A stretch of 51,288 nt of DNA, from the NCBI GenBank assembly GCA_020438795.1, contig JAGQTY010000024.1, forward strand, positions 1 through 51,288, written 5' to 3'. The notes under the pieces were generated by a model that searched no databases, was not told where the DNA came from, and was given only the letters and a program-made list of their open reading frames with translations. The position numbers and the translations under genes are program-made. Shown one piece after another: positions 17,511 through 26,445 of the stretch (positions are counted from its first letter, which is position 1; the number at the start of each line of letters is the position of its first letter). Source of the stretch: Actinomycetota bacterium. Lineage in GTDB: Bacteria; Actinomycetota; Actinomycetes; S36-B12; GCA-2699445.

Positions 17511-19178
17511 ATGACCGAGTCACCCGCCGTCAACTGCGCTGCCGCGCTGGTGGGTGCGCTGGTGCGCTCGGGGGTCCGTGACTTCGTGCTCTCCCCGGGT
17601 TCCCGCTCGGCTCCGCTGGCCCTCGCAGTGGGCAGGGCAGAACTGGCGGGGGAACTGTCGTTGCATGTCATCGTTGACGAGCGTGCCGCAGGTTACTTCG
17701 CCATCGGGCTGATGCGCGCAGGTCAGCGACCGGTCGCCGTGATCTGCACCTCGGGAACGGCGGTCGCCAATCTGCATCCCGCAATGGTGGAGGCCTCCTA
17801 TTCGGCACTGCCTCTGATCCTCCTGACCGCCGACCGCCCGATCGAGTCCCGGGGCGTGGGCAGTCCCCAGACGATCGAACAGGACGACATCTTCGGCCCC
17901 GACGCGAGGACCATGTGGGACGTCCCGGCGCCCGAGTACGGCGACGAGGCTGAGCGTGCGGAGTGGGCGGCGCTCGGGGTGCGAGCCGCTGCGGACGCAT
18001 CGCGGCTGGCCGGGCCGGTCCACCTGAACCTGGCCTTCCGGGCGCCCCTGGTGGGACCGCCTCCGGAGCAGGAGCGGATCGAGGTGGAACTGGCGTCGAT
18101 CAACTCCGATGCCGAGGATGCCGAGCCGGTGGCCACCCCGCCTGGCACCGGCCTGTTGCTGGTGGGTGACCTTCCCCCACGGGCGCGCCGGTTCCGGGTG
18201 GATATCCTCGCTCTGGCCGAACGGCTGGGCTGGCCGATCATCGCCGAGCCGAGTGCGGGACTGCCTCCGCACGCCAATCTTGTCAGCCATGGCCCACTGC
18301 TGGCAGGGGCTGAGGACTGGCTGGAGGCGCACACGCCGGACCTGGTGCTGAGCATCGGCCGGTTCGGGCTCAGCAGGTCGGTGAACCTGCTCGTCCAGCG
18401 AACTCCCCTGCACTGGAGCGTTGCGGTCGATGATCGCTTCGACGCTCCCGACCACCTCGGCACGGCGGAACGAATCCTGACCCGGATTCCGGTTGCGGGT
18501 ACGCGTGCCGTCGCTGACTGGCTGGCCGGATGGCGAGCAGCCGATGAAGTGGCTGAGGCCGCGCTGGGCGCTGTGATCGCCGATGGGCCGAGGCGATCAG
18601 GGATCGCCGTGACACGACAACTGTGGCACCTGCTGCGACCCTCCGACACCGTGCTGCTCGCTGCCTCCTGGCCGATGAGGTTCGTGGACAGCTTCGCCTC
18701 GACCCCTCAGACCCAGCACGTGCACGCCAACCGCGGGGCCAACGGCATCGATGGGCTGGTCGCCACCACGGCCGGTCTGGCGAGGGGCCGTGGCACTCAT
18801 GTGGTGGGACTGCTGGGTGACCTTGCGCTGTGGCACGACATCGGTTCCCTGCCTCGGCTGCATGGCATGAGGACGACACTCGTCGTCCTCGACAACGACG
18901 GCGGCGGCATCTTTAGCCAGCTGGAACAGGCAGCCCCGGCGTATCAGGACGTCTACGAGCGGGTCTTCGGAACTCCGGGACAGGGTGACCTCGCCGCAGC
19001 CGTGTCAGGTTTCGGCATCGAAGTGGCCCAGCCGCAGACGGCGCTCGAGTTCGCCGACGCCTATCAGGGAGCAGCAGGACAGCCCCGCGTCCTGATCGTG
19101 CCGACACTGCCACGTTCTGCGGAGGCGGCGCTCGCTGTGAAACTGCAGGAGCATGTCGCGGCGGCCCTCGCGGGCTGA
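17511..19178 (+). CDS. menD: 2-succinyl-5-enolpyruvyl-6-hydroxy-3-cyclohexene-1-carboxylate synthase
   Basis: Thiamine-diphosphate enzyme that joins isochorismate and 2-oxoglutarate, the first committed menaquinone step. It has 555 residues. Motifs: VRDFVLSPGSRSAPLALAVG, catalytic Glu in VIVDERAAGYFAIG, VICTSGTAVANLHPAMVEA, ANRGANGIDGLVATTAGLA, and the TPP-Mg segment GLLGDLALWHD with VVLDNDGGGIFSQLEQ. ATG 17511 was chosen over an in-frame GTG at 17487 because AGGA lies eight bases before it and family similarity begins at once. Confidence 0.95.
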   Translation: MTESPAVNCAAALVGALVRSGVRDFVLSPGSRSAPLALAVGRAELAGELSLHVIVDERAAGYFAIGLMRAGQRPVAVICTSGTAVANLHPAMVEASYSALPLILLTADRPIESRGVGSPQTIEQDDIFGPDARTMWDVPAPEYGDEAERAEWAALGVRAAADASRLAGPVHLNLAFRAPLVGPPPEQERIEVELASINSDAEDAEPVATPPGTGLLLVGDLPPRARRFRVDILALAERLGWPIIAEPSAGLPPHANLVSHGPLLAGAEDWLEAHTPDLVLSIGRFGLSRSVNLLVQRTPLHWSVAVDDRFDAPDHLGTAERILTRIPVAGTRAVADWLAGWRAADEVAEAALGAVIADGPRRSGIAVTRQLWHLLRPSDTVLLAASWPMRFVDSFASTPQTQHVHANRGANGIDGLVATTAGLARGRGTHVVGLLGDLALWHDIGSLPRLHGMRTTLVVLDNDGGGIFSQLEQAAPAYQDVYERVFGTPGQGDLAAAVSGFGIEVAQPQTALEFADAYQGAAGQPRVLIVPTLPRSAEAALAVKLQEHVAAALAG

Positions 19179-19205
19179 TGGTGTCCAAGACGAGCCCGGT
19201 GGCCC

Positions 19206-19211
19206 TATTCT
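19206..19211 (+). promoter_or_regulatory. Leaderless-type -10 element before menF
   Basis: TATTCT is followed by six bases and the GTG start of menF at 19218; there is no ribosome-binding site. This supports a separate, leaderless transcript for menF. Confidence 0.45.
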
Positions 19212-19217
19212 GGAACC

Positions 19218-20507
19218 GTGGGTGAACCAAGGACTACCGGGCAGTGGGGAAGCTTGAGCGCGGACGAACTACCCGATCCGCCCCACCTGACCGCGGGCCA
19301 GCCCTTCGCTCCACAGAGCTCCGGAGACTACGGTCCGTTCGGCGTGTTCCCGGGAGCCCCGTCGGTGGCCTGGGTGAGGCACGGGGAAGGGCTCGTCGGC
19401 TGGGGAGTGGCGGCCAAGGAGACCTTCTCCGGTGAGGAACGCTTCAGCCGGGCGCAGCGCTGGCTGCAGGAGATGATCGCCGAGCGCGGCTGGCAGCAGG
19501 AGTCCCCCATCGCCTTCGCCTCGTTCACCTTCGATGACGAGAGCCCCGGCTCGGTGGTCGTGATTCCGCAACTCCTGCTCGCACTGCGAGGCGGCAGGGC
19601 GTGGCTCACCACGATGGAGGAGGGGGCGCGGGCCGATCAGCTACTCGCCGGCGCCGATGCCACGACCACCGCGCAGCGGGTCACCTGGGACGAGGACGTC
19701 GCAGAATCGGCACAATGGGCGCGCTCGGTGGCCGAGGCGGTGAAGCGGATCGAGACCGCCGAGATCGACAAGGTGGTGCTGGCCCGTGAGGTCGAGGCTC
19801 ACTTCGGCCGCCCCGTGGACACCAAACCCGTGCTGGCCGCACTCGCCCAGCGATACCCGGAGTGCTGGACCTTCCACGTCGAAGGCCTGCTCGGCGCCAC
19901 CCCGGAACTGCTGGTCCGCCGCTTCGAAGACGAGGTCTCCTCGCGGGTACTCGCGGGCACGGTTCGCAGTGCACAGACGGTCACGGACAACGAGCGCAGT
20001 GCACGCGCTCTGCGGGGCTCGGTCAAGGACCTGTCCGAGCACGAGTACGCCGTCCGTTCGGTCGCGCACGCGCTGGCGGCGCACTGCACCGACCTGGAGG
20101 TCGCCGACCGCCCGTCGGTGCTGAGCCTGGCCAACGTGCAGCATCTGGCCACTGACATCCGGGGCAGGGTCGTTGACGGGGCGAGCGCGCTCGCACTTGC
20201 CGCCACCCTGCATCCGACCGCTGCGGTCTGCGGCACGCCCACCGAACGTGCGATGGCGGTGATCGCCGATCTCGAGACCATCAATCGCGGCCGGTACAGC
20301 GGCCCGGTCGGCTGGTTCGATGCCAGCGGCAACGGTGAGTTCGGGATCGCACTGCGCTGTGCCCAACTCGCCGACGACGCTCGCTCCGCCAGGCTCTTCG
20401 CCGGCTGCGGCCTCGTGGTCGACTCCGACCCGGCCGCCGAACTGGCGGAGTCGAACGCCAAACTGGATGCCATGCGGACCGTGCTCAGTGCGCAGTCCGG
20501 GGCTTGA
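19218..20507 (+). CDS. menF: Isochorismate synthase
   Basis: Chorismate-binding enzyme that isomerises chorismate to isochorismate for MenD. It has 429 residues. The C-terminal catalytic half shows EIDKVVLAREVEA, ATPELLVRRFEDEVSSRVLAGTVRSA, SVKDLSEHEYAVRSVAHAL, LHPTAAVCGTPTERA, and ETINRGRYSGPVGWFDASGNGEFGIAL with the usual Arg/Gly/Glu residues. A siderophore or salicylate synthase is an alternative in isolation, but the location between menD and menG decides for menaquinone. GTG start, apparently leaderless. Confidence 0.93.
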   Translation: MGEPRTTGQWGSLSADELPDPPHLTAGQPFAPQSSGDYGPFGVFPGAPSVAWVRHGEGLVGWGVAAKETFSGEERFSRAQRWLQEMIAERGWQQESPIAFASFTFDDESPGSVVVIPQLLLALRGGRAWLTTMEEGARADQLLAGADATTTAQRVTWDEDVAESAQWARSVAEAVKRIETAEIDKVVLAREVEAHFGRPVDTKPVLAALAQRYPECWTFHVEGLLGATPELLVRRFEDEVSSRVLAGTVRSAQTVTDNERSARALRGSVKDLSEHEYAVRSVAHALAAHCTDLEVADRPSVLSLANVQHLATDIRGRVVDGASALALAATLHPTAAVCGTPTERAMAVIADLETINRGRYSGPVGWFDASGNGEFGIALRCAQLADDARSARLFAGCGLVVDSDPAAELAESNAKLDAMRTVLSAQSGA

Positions 20508-20602
20508 GCCCACAGGAGTGGCGGGGCTGCTATGACAAGAGGTGGTTCGCTGGCTCCGGCCGCCGGCTGCGAGCCGAATCCCGCCCGTGATTGGATGGTG
20601 TC

Positions 20603-21295
20603 GTGAGTTCCGCCGACCTGCACAAACGTCCCGACGAGGTCGCGGCCATGTTCGACAAGGTCGCCTCCCGCTACGACGTCACCAATGACGTGCTGTCGGC
20701 CGGGCAGACCATCCGCTGGCGCGCAGCGACAGCCAGGGCCGTCGCTCCACAACCGGGCGAACTCGTGCTGGATCTCGCTGCCGGAACAGCGACGAGCAGC
20801 CAGCCACTGCTGGCAGCAGGGGCGGAGGTCGTGGCCTGCGACTTCAGCCTCGGAATGCTTGCCCAGGGGCGTGAACGCAATCCGGGCCCGGCGTTCGTGG
20901 CCGGCGATGCCCAGGCGCTGCCCTTCGCCGACGACGTGTTCGATGCTGTCACCATCTCCTTCGGGCTGCGCAATCTCAACGACACCGCGGCCGGGCTGTC
21001 GGAGATGCTGCGGGTGACCCGCCCCGGTGGGCGTCTGGTGGTCTGTGAGTTCTCCACACCGAGCAACGGGTTCATCCGAACGGCGTACTTGGAGTACTTG
21101 ATGAAGGCGTTGCCGGAGGTGGCCCGTCGGGTCTCCAGCAATCCCGCCGCCTACGTCTATCTCGCCGAATCCATTGCGGCCTGGCCCGATCAGTGGCAAC
21201 TCGCCGCACTGCTGCGCGAATGTGGCTGGGCGGATGTGCAGTTTCGCAACTTGAGCGGGGGAATTGTCGCGCTTCACCGGGCCTGGAAACCGTGA
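20603..21295 (+). CDS. menG: Demethylmenaquinone methyltransferase
   Basis: SAM-dependent C-methylation of demethylmenaquinone, the final ring step. It has 230 residues with UbiE/MenG marks: [25 protein letters not shown] motif [40 protein letters not shown] and [20 protein letters not shown] 20603 was chosen because similarity starts at [17 protein letters not shown]; a TTG at 20591 is possible. GGATGG just before the start is a modest ribosome-binding site. It ends the men run, 165 bases before nuoA. Confidence 0.94.
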   Translation: MSSADLHKRPDEVAAMFDKVASRYDVTNDVLSAGQTIRWRAATARAVAPQPGELVLDLAAGTATSSQPLLAAGAEVVACDFSLGMLAQGRERNPGPAFVAGDAQALPFADDVFDAVTISFGLRNLNDTAAGLSEMLRVTRPGGRLVVCEFSTPSNGFIRTAYLEYLMKALPEVARRVSSNPAAYVYLAESIAAWPDQWQLAALLRECGWADVQFRNLSGGIVALHRAWKP

Positions 21296-21333
21296 CGGTC
21301 GGTAGTGAGTCTCACGGCGGGAAGCGGTAGATA

Positions 21334-21353
21334 CCGGGCAGTGTGTTGCCCGG
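21334..21353. terminator. Hairpin between menG and nuoA
   Basis: CCGGGCA-GTGTGT-TGCCCGG forms a perfect 7-bp stem about 40 bases after menG. It is followed by GCGAAAAC, with no T-run, so it may be a weak terminator separating the men and nuo transcripts. Confidence 0.4.
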
Positions 21354-21409
21354 GCGAAAACGGCCCTGCCGATTCGCCGCGTCGGGCAGCATTACAGATC
21401 CAGAGTCCC

Positions 21410-21415
21410 TAGGAT
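21410..21415 (+). promoter_or_regulatory. Candidate -10 element for the nuo operon
   Basis: TAGGAT fits TANNNT and lies about 45 bases before the nuoA GTG, in the only sizeable gap (165 bases) of the region. No convincing -35 is seen. Confidence 0.35.
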
Positions 21416-21460
21416 GATGACCGAGTTGCGTCTTCCACCTATGCGCAGCGGAGGTGACGT

Positions 21461-21820
21461 GTGAACGTATACATACCGATCCTGACCATGGCCGGGCTCG
21501 GCGGGTTGTTCGCGCTGTTCTCGATCTCCATCGCACCGATCACGGGCCCGAAGCGCTACAACCGGGCCAAGGTGGACGCCTACGAGTGCGGCATCGATCC
21601 CACCCCGCAGCCCATCGGCGGCGGTCGGTTCCCGGTCAAGTACTACCTGACTGCGATGATGTTCATCATCTTCGATATCGAGATCGTGTTCCTCTACCCG
21701 TGGGCCGTCTACTTCGACACGCTCGCACTGTTCGGCTTCCTCGCGGTGCTGTTGTTCATCGTCAATCTGACTATTCCGTACGTCTATGAATGGCGCCGCG
21801 GAGGATTGGACTGGGATTGA
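21461..21820 (+). CDS. nuoA: NADH-quinone oxidoreductase subunit A
   Basis: Membrane subunit at the junction of the peripheral and membrane arms of complex I. It has 119 residues and three helices. The conserved second loop [27 protein letters not shown] carries the ECG segment near the quinone cavity, followed by [15 protein letters not shown] start behind a good CGGAGGTG ribosome-binding site. First gene of the 14-gene operon; its stop is one base from the nuoB start. Confidence 0.97.
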   Translation: MNVYIPILTMAGLGGLFALFSISIAPITGPKRYNRAKVDAYECGIDPTPQPIGGGRFPVKYYLTAMMFIIFDIEIVFLYPWAVYFDTLALFGFLAVLLFIVNLTIPYVYEWRRGGLDWD

Positions 21821-21821
21821 T

Positions 21822-22376
21822 ATGGGGCTCGAAGAGAAGATCCCGTCCGGGTTCCTGCTGACCACCGTCGAGGGTCTGGCGGGCTACGCGCGCAAGAAGT
21901 CGGTGTGGACGGTCACCTTCGGTCTTGCCTGCTGCGCCATCGAGATGATGTCCGCGGGCGGGCCGCGCTATGACCTCGGCCGTTTCGGCATGGAGGTGTT
22001 CCGGCCGTCCCCGCGACAGGCCGATCTGATGATCGTGGCGGGACGGGTGAGCCAGAAGATGGCCCCCATCGTGCGGCAGGTCTACGACCAGATGTCCAAC
22101 CCGAAGTGGGTCATCTCCATGGGTGCCTGCGCCTCCAGTGGTGGCATGTTCAACAACTACGCCATCGTGCAGGGCGTCGATCATATCGTGCCGGTGGACA
22201 TCTACCTGCCGGGCTGCCCGCCACGTCCCGAACAACTCGAGGATGCCATCCTCAAGCTGCACGAACAGATCCAGCAGACCAAGATCGGCGCGAACCGTGA
22301 GAAGGAGATCGCCGAACTCGAGGCGAAGGCACTCGTTGCCGAGCCGGTGCAGGACATGAAGGGGCTGCTGCGATGA
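21822..22376 (+). CDS. nuoB: NADH-quinone oxidoreductase subunit B
   Basis: Carries the terminal cluster N2 that reduces menaquinone. It has 184 residues. The tandem cysteines [10 protein letters not shown] and the later ligands in MGACASSGG and [11 protein letters not shown] are all present. ATG 22822-type upstream starts were not used: ATG 21822 directly follows the nuoA stop and gives the usual family length, while an in-frame codon at 21786 lies inside nuoA. The C-terminal tail (after residue about 165) is Glu/Ala-rich. Confidence 0.97.
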   Translation: MGLEEKIPSGFLLTTVEGLAGYARKKSVWTVTFGLACCAIEMMSAGGPRYDLGRFGMEVFRPSPRQADLMIVAGRVSQKMAPIVRQVYDQMSNPKWVISMGACASSGGMFNNYAIVQGVDHIVPVDIYLPGCPPRPEQLEDAILKLHEQIQQTKIGANREKEIAELEAKALVAEPVQDMKGLLR

Positions 22377-23095
22377 CCGAATCCCACGAGCAGGAATCGG
22401 CCACCGGCCAGGACGTGACGCTGGGAGCGCCCGGCCCAGAGGTGGTGGGGGTCCGGCACGGTTCCTTCGGCGCGGGTGATTCCAACGATGTGACCGGCTT
22501 CGGCGGCCTTGTCGAGCCGATCCTGCTGCCGGCCGGAGCCAAGCGTCCGTACGGCTCCTGGTACGACGAATTCACCGATGAGCTCGAACTCGCGCTCGAG
22601 GACCGGGGCGCACCCGCGCAGAACGCCATCGAGCGTGTCGTGATCGAGTTCGGCGAGATCACCTACGTCGTACGCAGGGAATACCTGACGACCTTCGCGA
22701 CGGCTCTGCGTGATGAACCCGGCCTGCGCTTCGAGATGTGCCTGGGGGTCTCCGGTGTGCACTACCCGCACCAGAAGGGCAAGGAACTGCACGCCGCCTA
22801 TCACTTCCTGTCGATCACGCACAACCGGCGGGTCCGGGTCGAGGTCACCTGTCCTGACCACGACCCCCGGATGCCATCGCTCACGCCCATCTATCCGACC
22901 TGCGACTGGCACGAGCGTGAGACCTACGACATGTTCGGGATCGAGTTCGAGGGTCACCCGGCGCTGATCAGGATCCTGATGCCGGACGACTGGGTGGGTC
23001 ATCCGCAGCGCAAGGACTATTCACTGAACGGTATCGACGTCGAGTTCAAGGGCGCGGTGACACCGCCTCCGAACGAGCGGAGGTCATACAACTGA
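22373..23095 (+). CDS. nuoC: NADH-quinone oxidoreductase subunit C
   Basis: Peripheral-arm subunit next to NuoD, without cofactor. It has 240 residues. The family core lies in the second half: [56 protein letters not shown] and [22 protein letters not shown]. The first 60 residues are a Gly/Glu-rich extension usual in actinobacteria. ATGA overlap with nuoB. Confidence 0.96.
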   Translation: MTESHEQESATGQDVTLGAPGPEVVGVRHGSFGAGDSNDVTGFGGLVEPILLPAGAKRPYGSWYDEFTDELELALEDRGAPAQNAIERVVIEFGEITYVVRREYLTTFATALRDEPGLRFEMCLGVSGVHYPHQKGKELHAAYHFLSITHNRRVRVEVTCPDHDPRMPSLTPIYPTCDWHERETYDMFGIEFEGHPALIRILMPDDWVGHPQRKDYSLNGIDVEFKGAVTPPPNERRSYN

Positions 23096-24453
23096 TGCCT
23101 GAGGATCAGATCATCTATGACATCAATCCCGACGAGGAGATGTCGCAGGGCAAGGATCAGCGCTTCGACAAGGAACGCACCTATACGGTGACCGGTGGCG
23201 ACTGGGAGACCGTCCTGCCGGCGCCGGAGGGGGAGACCCACCGGATCATTGTGAACATGGGTCCGCAGCATCCCTCCACGCACGGGGTATTGCGCGTCAT
23301 CCTCGAGATCGAGGGGGAGACGGTCACCGAGGCCCGGGCCGCCATCGGCTACCTGCACACCGGGATCGAGAAGAACCTCGAGTACCGCAACTGGGTCCAG
23401 GGCGAGACATTCGTGACGCGGATGGACTATCTGACACCCTTCTTCCAGGAGGTCGCCTACAGCCTCGCAGTGGAGAAGCTGCTCGGCATCACCGACGATG
23501 TGCCCGACCGGGCCACAGTCATCCGCGTGATGCTGATGGAACTGAACCGGGCGCAGAGCCACCTCGTCGCACTGGCGACCGGCGGCCTGGAACTCGGGGC
23601 GCTCACGGCCATGATCTTCGGCTTCCGCGAGCGCGAGGTCATCCTGGACATCTTCGAGGCCATCACCGGCCTGCGGATGAACCACGCCTACATGCGCCCC
23701 GGTGGTGTCGCCGAGGATCTGCCCGCGGGCATGGAGAAGAAGATCGGCGAGTCGCTCAAGCTGCTGCGCAAGCGGCTGCCGGACACCTCGAACCTGCTTG
23801 TCGGCAACAGTATCTGGATGGGCCGCACCGTGGGTGTGGGCTACCTCGATCTGCAGGGTTGCATGCAGCTGGGGATCACCGGACCGATCCTGCGTGCCAC
23901 CGGACTGCCGCACGACCTGCGCAAGTCCCAGCCGTACTGCGGGTATGAGAACTACGAATTCGACGTCATGACCGAGACCACCTGTGACGCCTATGGCAGG
24001 TTCCTGATCCGGCTGGCCGAGATCCAGGAGTCCCTCAACATCGTCGAGCAGTGCCTCGACAAGCTGCGCCCGGGTCCGGTCATGGTGGCTGACAAGCGCA
24101 TCGCCTGGCCGAGCCAGCTGGCACTGGGCCCTGACGGGCAGGGCAACGACCTCGACTACATCCGCAGCATCATGGGTGAGTCCATGGAGGCGCTGATCCA
24201 CCACTTCAAGCTCGTCACCGAGGGCTTCCGCGTTCCTGCCGGACAGGTGTACGTTCCGGTGGAGTCGGCCAAGGGTGAACTCGGCGCACATGTGGTCAGC
24301 GACGGCGGCACCCGGCCCTACCGGGTGCACTTCCGCGATCCGTCCTTCACGAACCTGCAGTCGATCCCGGCGATGTGTGAGGGCGGCATGATCTCCGACG
24401 TGGTGGCATCGATCGCCAGTATCGACCCCGTGATGGGTGGGGTGGACCGATGA
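23095..24453 (+). CDS. nuoD: NADH-quinone oxidoreductase subunit D
   Basis: 49-kDa subunit that forms the quinone site with NuoB. It has 452 residues. It shows [12 protein letters not shown], the quinone-site His segment, [28 protein letters not shown] and GSVMHAMN-like features of hydrogenase-derived large subunits replaced by complex I versions; [11 protein letters not shown] ends the protein (read [12 protein letters not shown]). The ATG overlaps the nuoC stop by one base (TGATG). Confidence 0.96.
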   Translation: MPEDQIIYDINPDEEMSQGKDQRFDKERTYTVTGGDWETVLPAPEGETHRIIVNMGPQHPSTHGVLRVILEIEGETVTEARAAIGYLHTGIEKNLEYRNWVQGETFVTRMDYLTPFFQEVAYSLAVEKLLGITDDVPDRATVIRVMLMELNRAQSHLVALATGGLELGALTAMIFGFREREVILDIFEAITGLRMNHAYMRPGGVAEDLPAGMEKKIGESLKLLRKRLPDTSNLLVGNSIWMGRTVGVGYLDLQGCMQLGITGPILRATGLPHDLRKSQPYCGYENYEFDVMTETTCDAYGRFLIRLAEIQESLNIVEQCLDKLRPGPVMVADKRIAWPSQLALGPDGQGNDLDYIRSIMGESMEALIHHFKLVTEGFRVPAGQVYVPVESAKGELGAHVVSDGGTRPYRVHFRDPSFTNLQSIPAMCEGGMISDVVASIASIDPVMGGVDR

Positions 24454-24469
24454 CGAGGAGGACCGCCTG

Positions 24470-25123
24470 ATGGCGATTTCGGAACAGGTCCGCGCCGAAT
24501 GCCGGCAGCTGATGGACCGCTACCCGCAGGACCGGTCGGCACTGGTGCCCATGCTGCACCTGCTGCAGTCCGAGCAGGGAATGGTGACCGCCGAGGGTCT
24601 GGAACTGTGCGCCGAACTGCTGGACCTCAGCACTGCGGAGGTCCGTGCCGTCGCAACCTTCTACACGATGTACCGGCTGCGCTCCCAGGGCGGGGAGCAC
24701 CACATCGGAGTCTGCGTGAACACCGCCTGCGGCCTGCTGGGCGGCGACGCGATCTTCGACGCGCTGAGCAAACGGCTCTCGGTGAGCAACGGTGAAGTGA
24801 CGGCCGACGGCAGGTTCACCCTCGAGCGCATCGAATGTCAGGCCGCCTGCACCCACTCGCCGGTGGTGACGGTGGACTGGGAGTACTTCGACCAGATGGA
24901 CATCGACAAGATGATGGACGTCATCGACAAGCTCGAGGCGGGCGAAGAGGTCGTGGCGACCAGGGGTCCGGCGGTCCGCGGCTGGCGGGCCGCTGAGAAG
25001 ACGATCGCCGGGATCGACGACGGCCTCGGCTACAAGTCCGATGCCATCGACTCGTTGATGTTGGCCGGTCTGAATCAGGCTAAAGAACGCGGCGAGACCG
25101 CCCCGGATCCGAAGGACTTCTGA
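24470..25123 (+). CDS. nuoE: NADH-quinone oxidoreductase subunit E
   Basis: Thioredoxin-fold [2Fe-2S] subunit of the NADH-oxidising module. It has 217 residues. The four ligands follow the family spacing: C-x4-C in GVCVNTACGLLGG and C-x3-C in IECQAACTHSPVVTVD. ATG 24470 is placed by GAGGAGG about eight bases upstream. An extension of about 50 residues follows the domain (VRGWRAAEKTIAGIDDGLGY), common in actinobacterial NuoE. Confidence 0.96.
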   Translation: MAISEQVRAECRQLMDRYPQDRSALVPMLHLLQSEQGMVTAEGLELCAELLDLSTAEVRAVATFYTMYRLRSQGGEHHIGVCVNTACGLLGGDAIFDALSKRLSVSNGEVTADGRFTLERIECQAACTHSPVVTVDWEYFDQMDIDKMMDVIDKLEAGEEVVATRGPAVRGWRAAEKTIAGIDDGLGYKSDAIDSLMLAGLNQAKERGETAPDPKDF

Positions 25124-26445
25124 TGGCTCTCACACCTGTCATCACCGCCCACTGGGACGAACCCGACTGCTTCACCGTCGACGGCTACAAGAAGGTCGGC
25201 GGCTATCGCGCCATCAAGAAGGCGCTGAAGATGGATCCGGATGATGTCATCAACATCATCAAGGACTCGGGACTGCGCGGCCGCGGCGGTGCAGGGTTCC
25301 CGACGGGGATGAAATGGTCTTTCGTGCCTCAGAACGACGGCCATCCGCACTACCTCACGGTCAACGGTGACGAGTCCGAGCCCGGAGCCTGCAAGGACAT
25401 CCCGATCATGATGGCCAACCCGCAGGCCCTCATCGAAGGCATCATCATCACCTGCTGGGCGATCCGGGCCGAACACGCGTTCGTCTACATCCGGGGTGAG
25501 GTGCCCGAGCCGATCCGCAGGATGCACGCTGCGGTGGCAGACGCCGAGGCGCACGGTTTCCTCGGTGAGAACATCCTCGGTTCCGGGATGAATCTCAAGC
25601 TCACCGTGACCAGCGGCGCCGGTGCCTACATCTGCGGTGAGGAGACCGCGCTGCTCGATTCGCTCGAGGGCCGTCGCGGCCAGCCGCGGCTCAAGCCCCC
25701 CTTCCCCGCGGTGGCCGGACTGTATTCCGCGCCGACGGTGATCAACAACGTCGAAACCATCACCTCGGTGCCCTACATCATCGAGAACGGTGTCAGCTGG
25801 TACCGGTCCATGGGCACGGACAAGTCGCCCGGTTTCAAGGTGTGGGCGGTCTCCGGTCATGTGAACCGGCCCGGCATCTACGAGGCTCCTCTGGGCATCA
25901 CGATGGGTGAGCTGCTCGACTATGCGGGCGGTATCCGTGACGGTCATGAACTGAAGTTCTGGCTGCCCGGCGGCAGCTCGGTGCCGCTGCTCCTCCAGGA
26001 TCATCTCGACACACCCATGACGTATGAGGACATCGCGGCGGCCGGCAGCATGCTCGGCACCGGGACCCCGATGCTCTTCGACGACACCACGAGCGTCGTC
26101 AAGGCGATCACCCGCTGGCTGGAGTTCTACAAGCACGAGTCCTGCGGCAAGTGCACCCCCTGCCGGGAGGGCACCGCGTGGATCACCGGCAGCCTGGAGC
26201 GTTTCCAGGAGGGAGTCGGGCGCAGCGAGGACATCGAAGGACTCGTGGAGCTCAGCAACCACATCCTGGGTCGCTCCTTCTGTGCCCTGGGCGATGCCGC
26301 CGCCACCCCCTACGAGCCCGCGCTCAAGGCGTTCCGCTCGGAGTTCGAGGCTGCCCGGCACCAGCCGGTCGATGAGGCCTTCCCGCCGGCGGCGACGATG
26401 ATCATTCCCCCTGAGACAGCCAACCTGGCGGGAGCAGCGACATGA
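25123..26445 (+). CDS. nuoF: NADH-quinone oxidoreductase subunit F
   Basis: NADH- and FMN-binding subunit with a [4Fe-4S] cluster. It has 440 residues. GLRGRGGAGFPTGMKWSF is the Gly-rich NADH/FMN region, VNGDESEPGACKDI follows, GAGAYICGEETALLDSLEG is the FMN segment, and ESCGKCTPCREGT with the later SFCALGD supplies the cluster cysteines. One-base overlap with nuoE (TGATG), ATGA overlap with nuoG. Confidence 0.97.
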   Translation: MALTPVITAHWDEPDCFTVDGYKKVGGYRAIKKALKMDPDDVINIIKDSGLRGRGGAGFPTGMKWSFVPQNDGHPHYLTVNGDESEPGACKDIPIMMANPQALIEGIIITCWAIRAEHAFVYIRGEVPEPIRRMHAAVADAEAHGFLGENILGSGMNLKLTVTSGAGAYICGEETALLDSLEGRRGQPRLKPPFPAVAGLYSAPTVINNVETITSVPYIIENGVSWYRSMGTDKSPGFKVWAVSGHVNRPGIYEAPLGITMGELLDYAGGIRDGHELKFWLPGGSSVPLLLQDHLDTPMTYEDIAAAGSMLGTGTPMLFDDTTSVVKAITRWLEFYKHESCGKCTPCREGTAWITGSLERFQEGVGRSEDIEGLVELSNHILGRSFCALGDAAATPYEPALKAFRSEFEAARHQPVDEAFPPAATMIIPPETANLAGAAT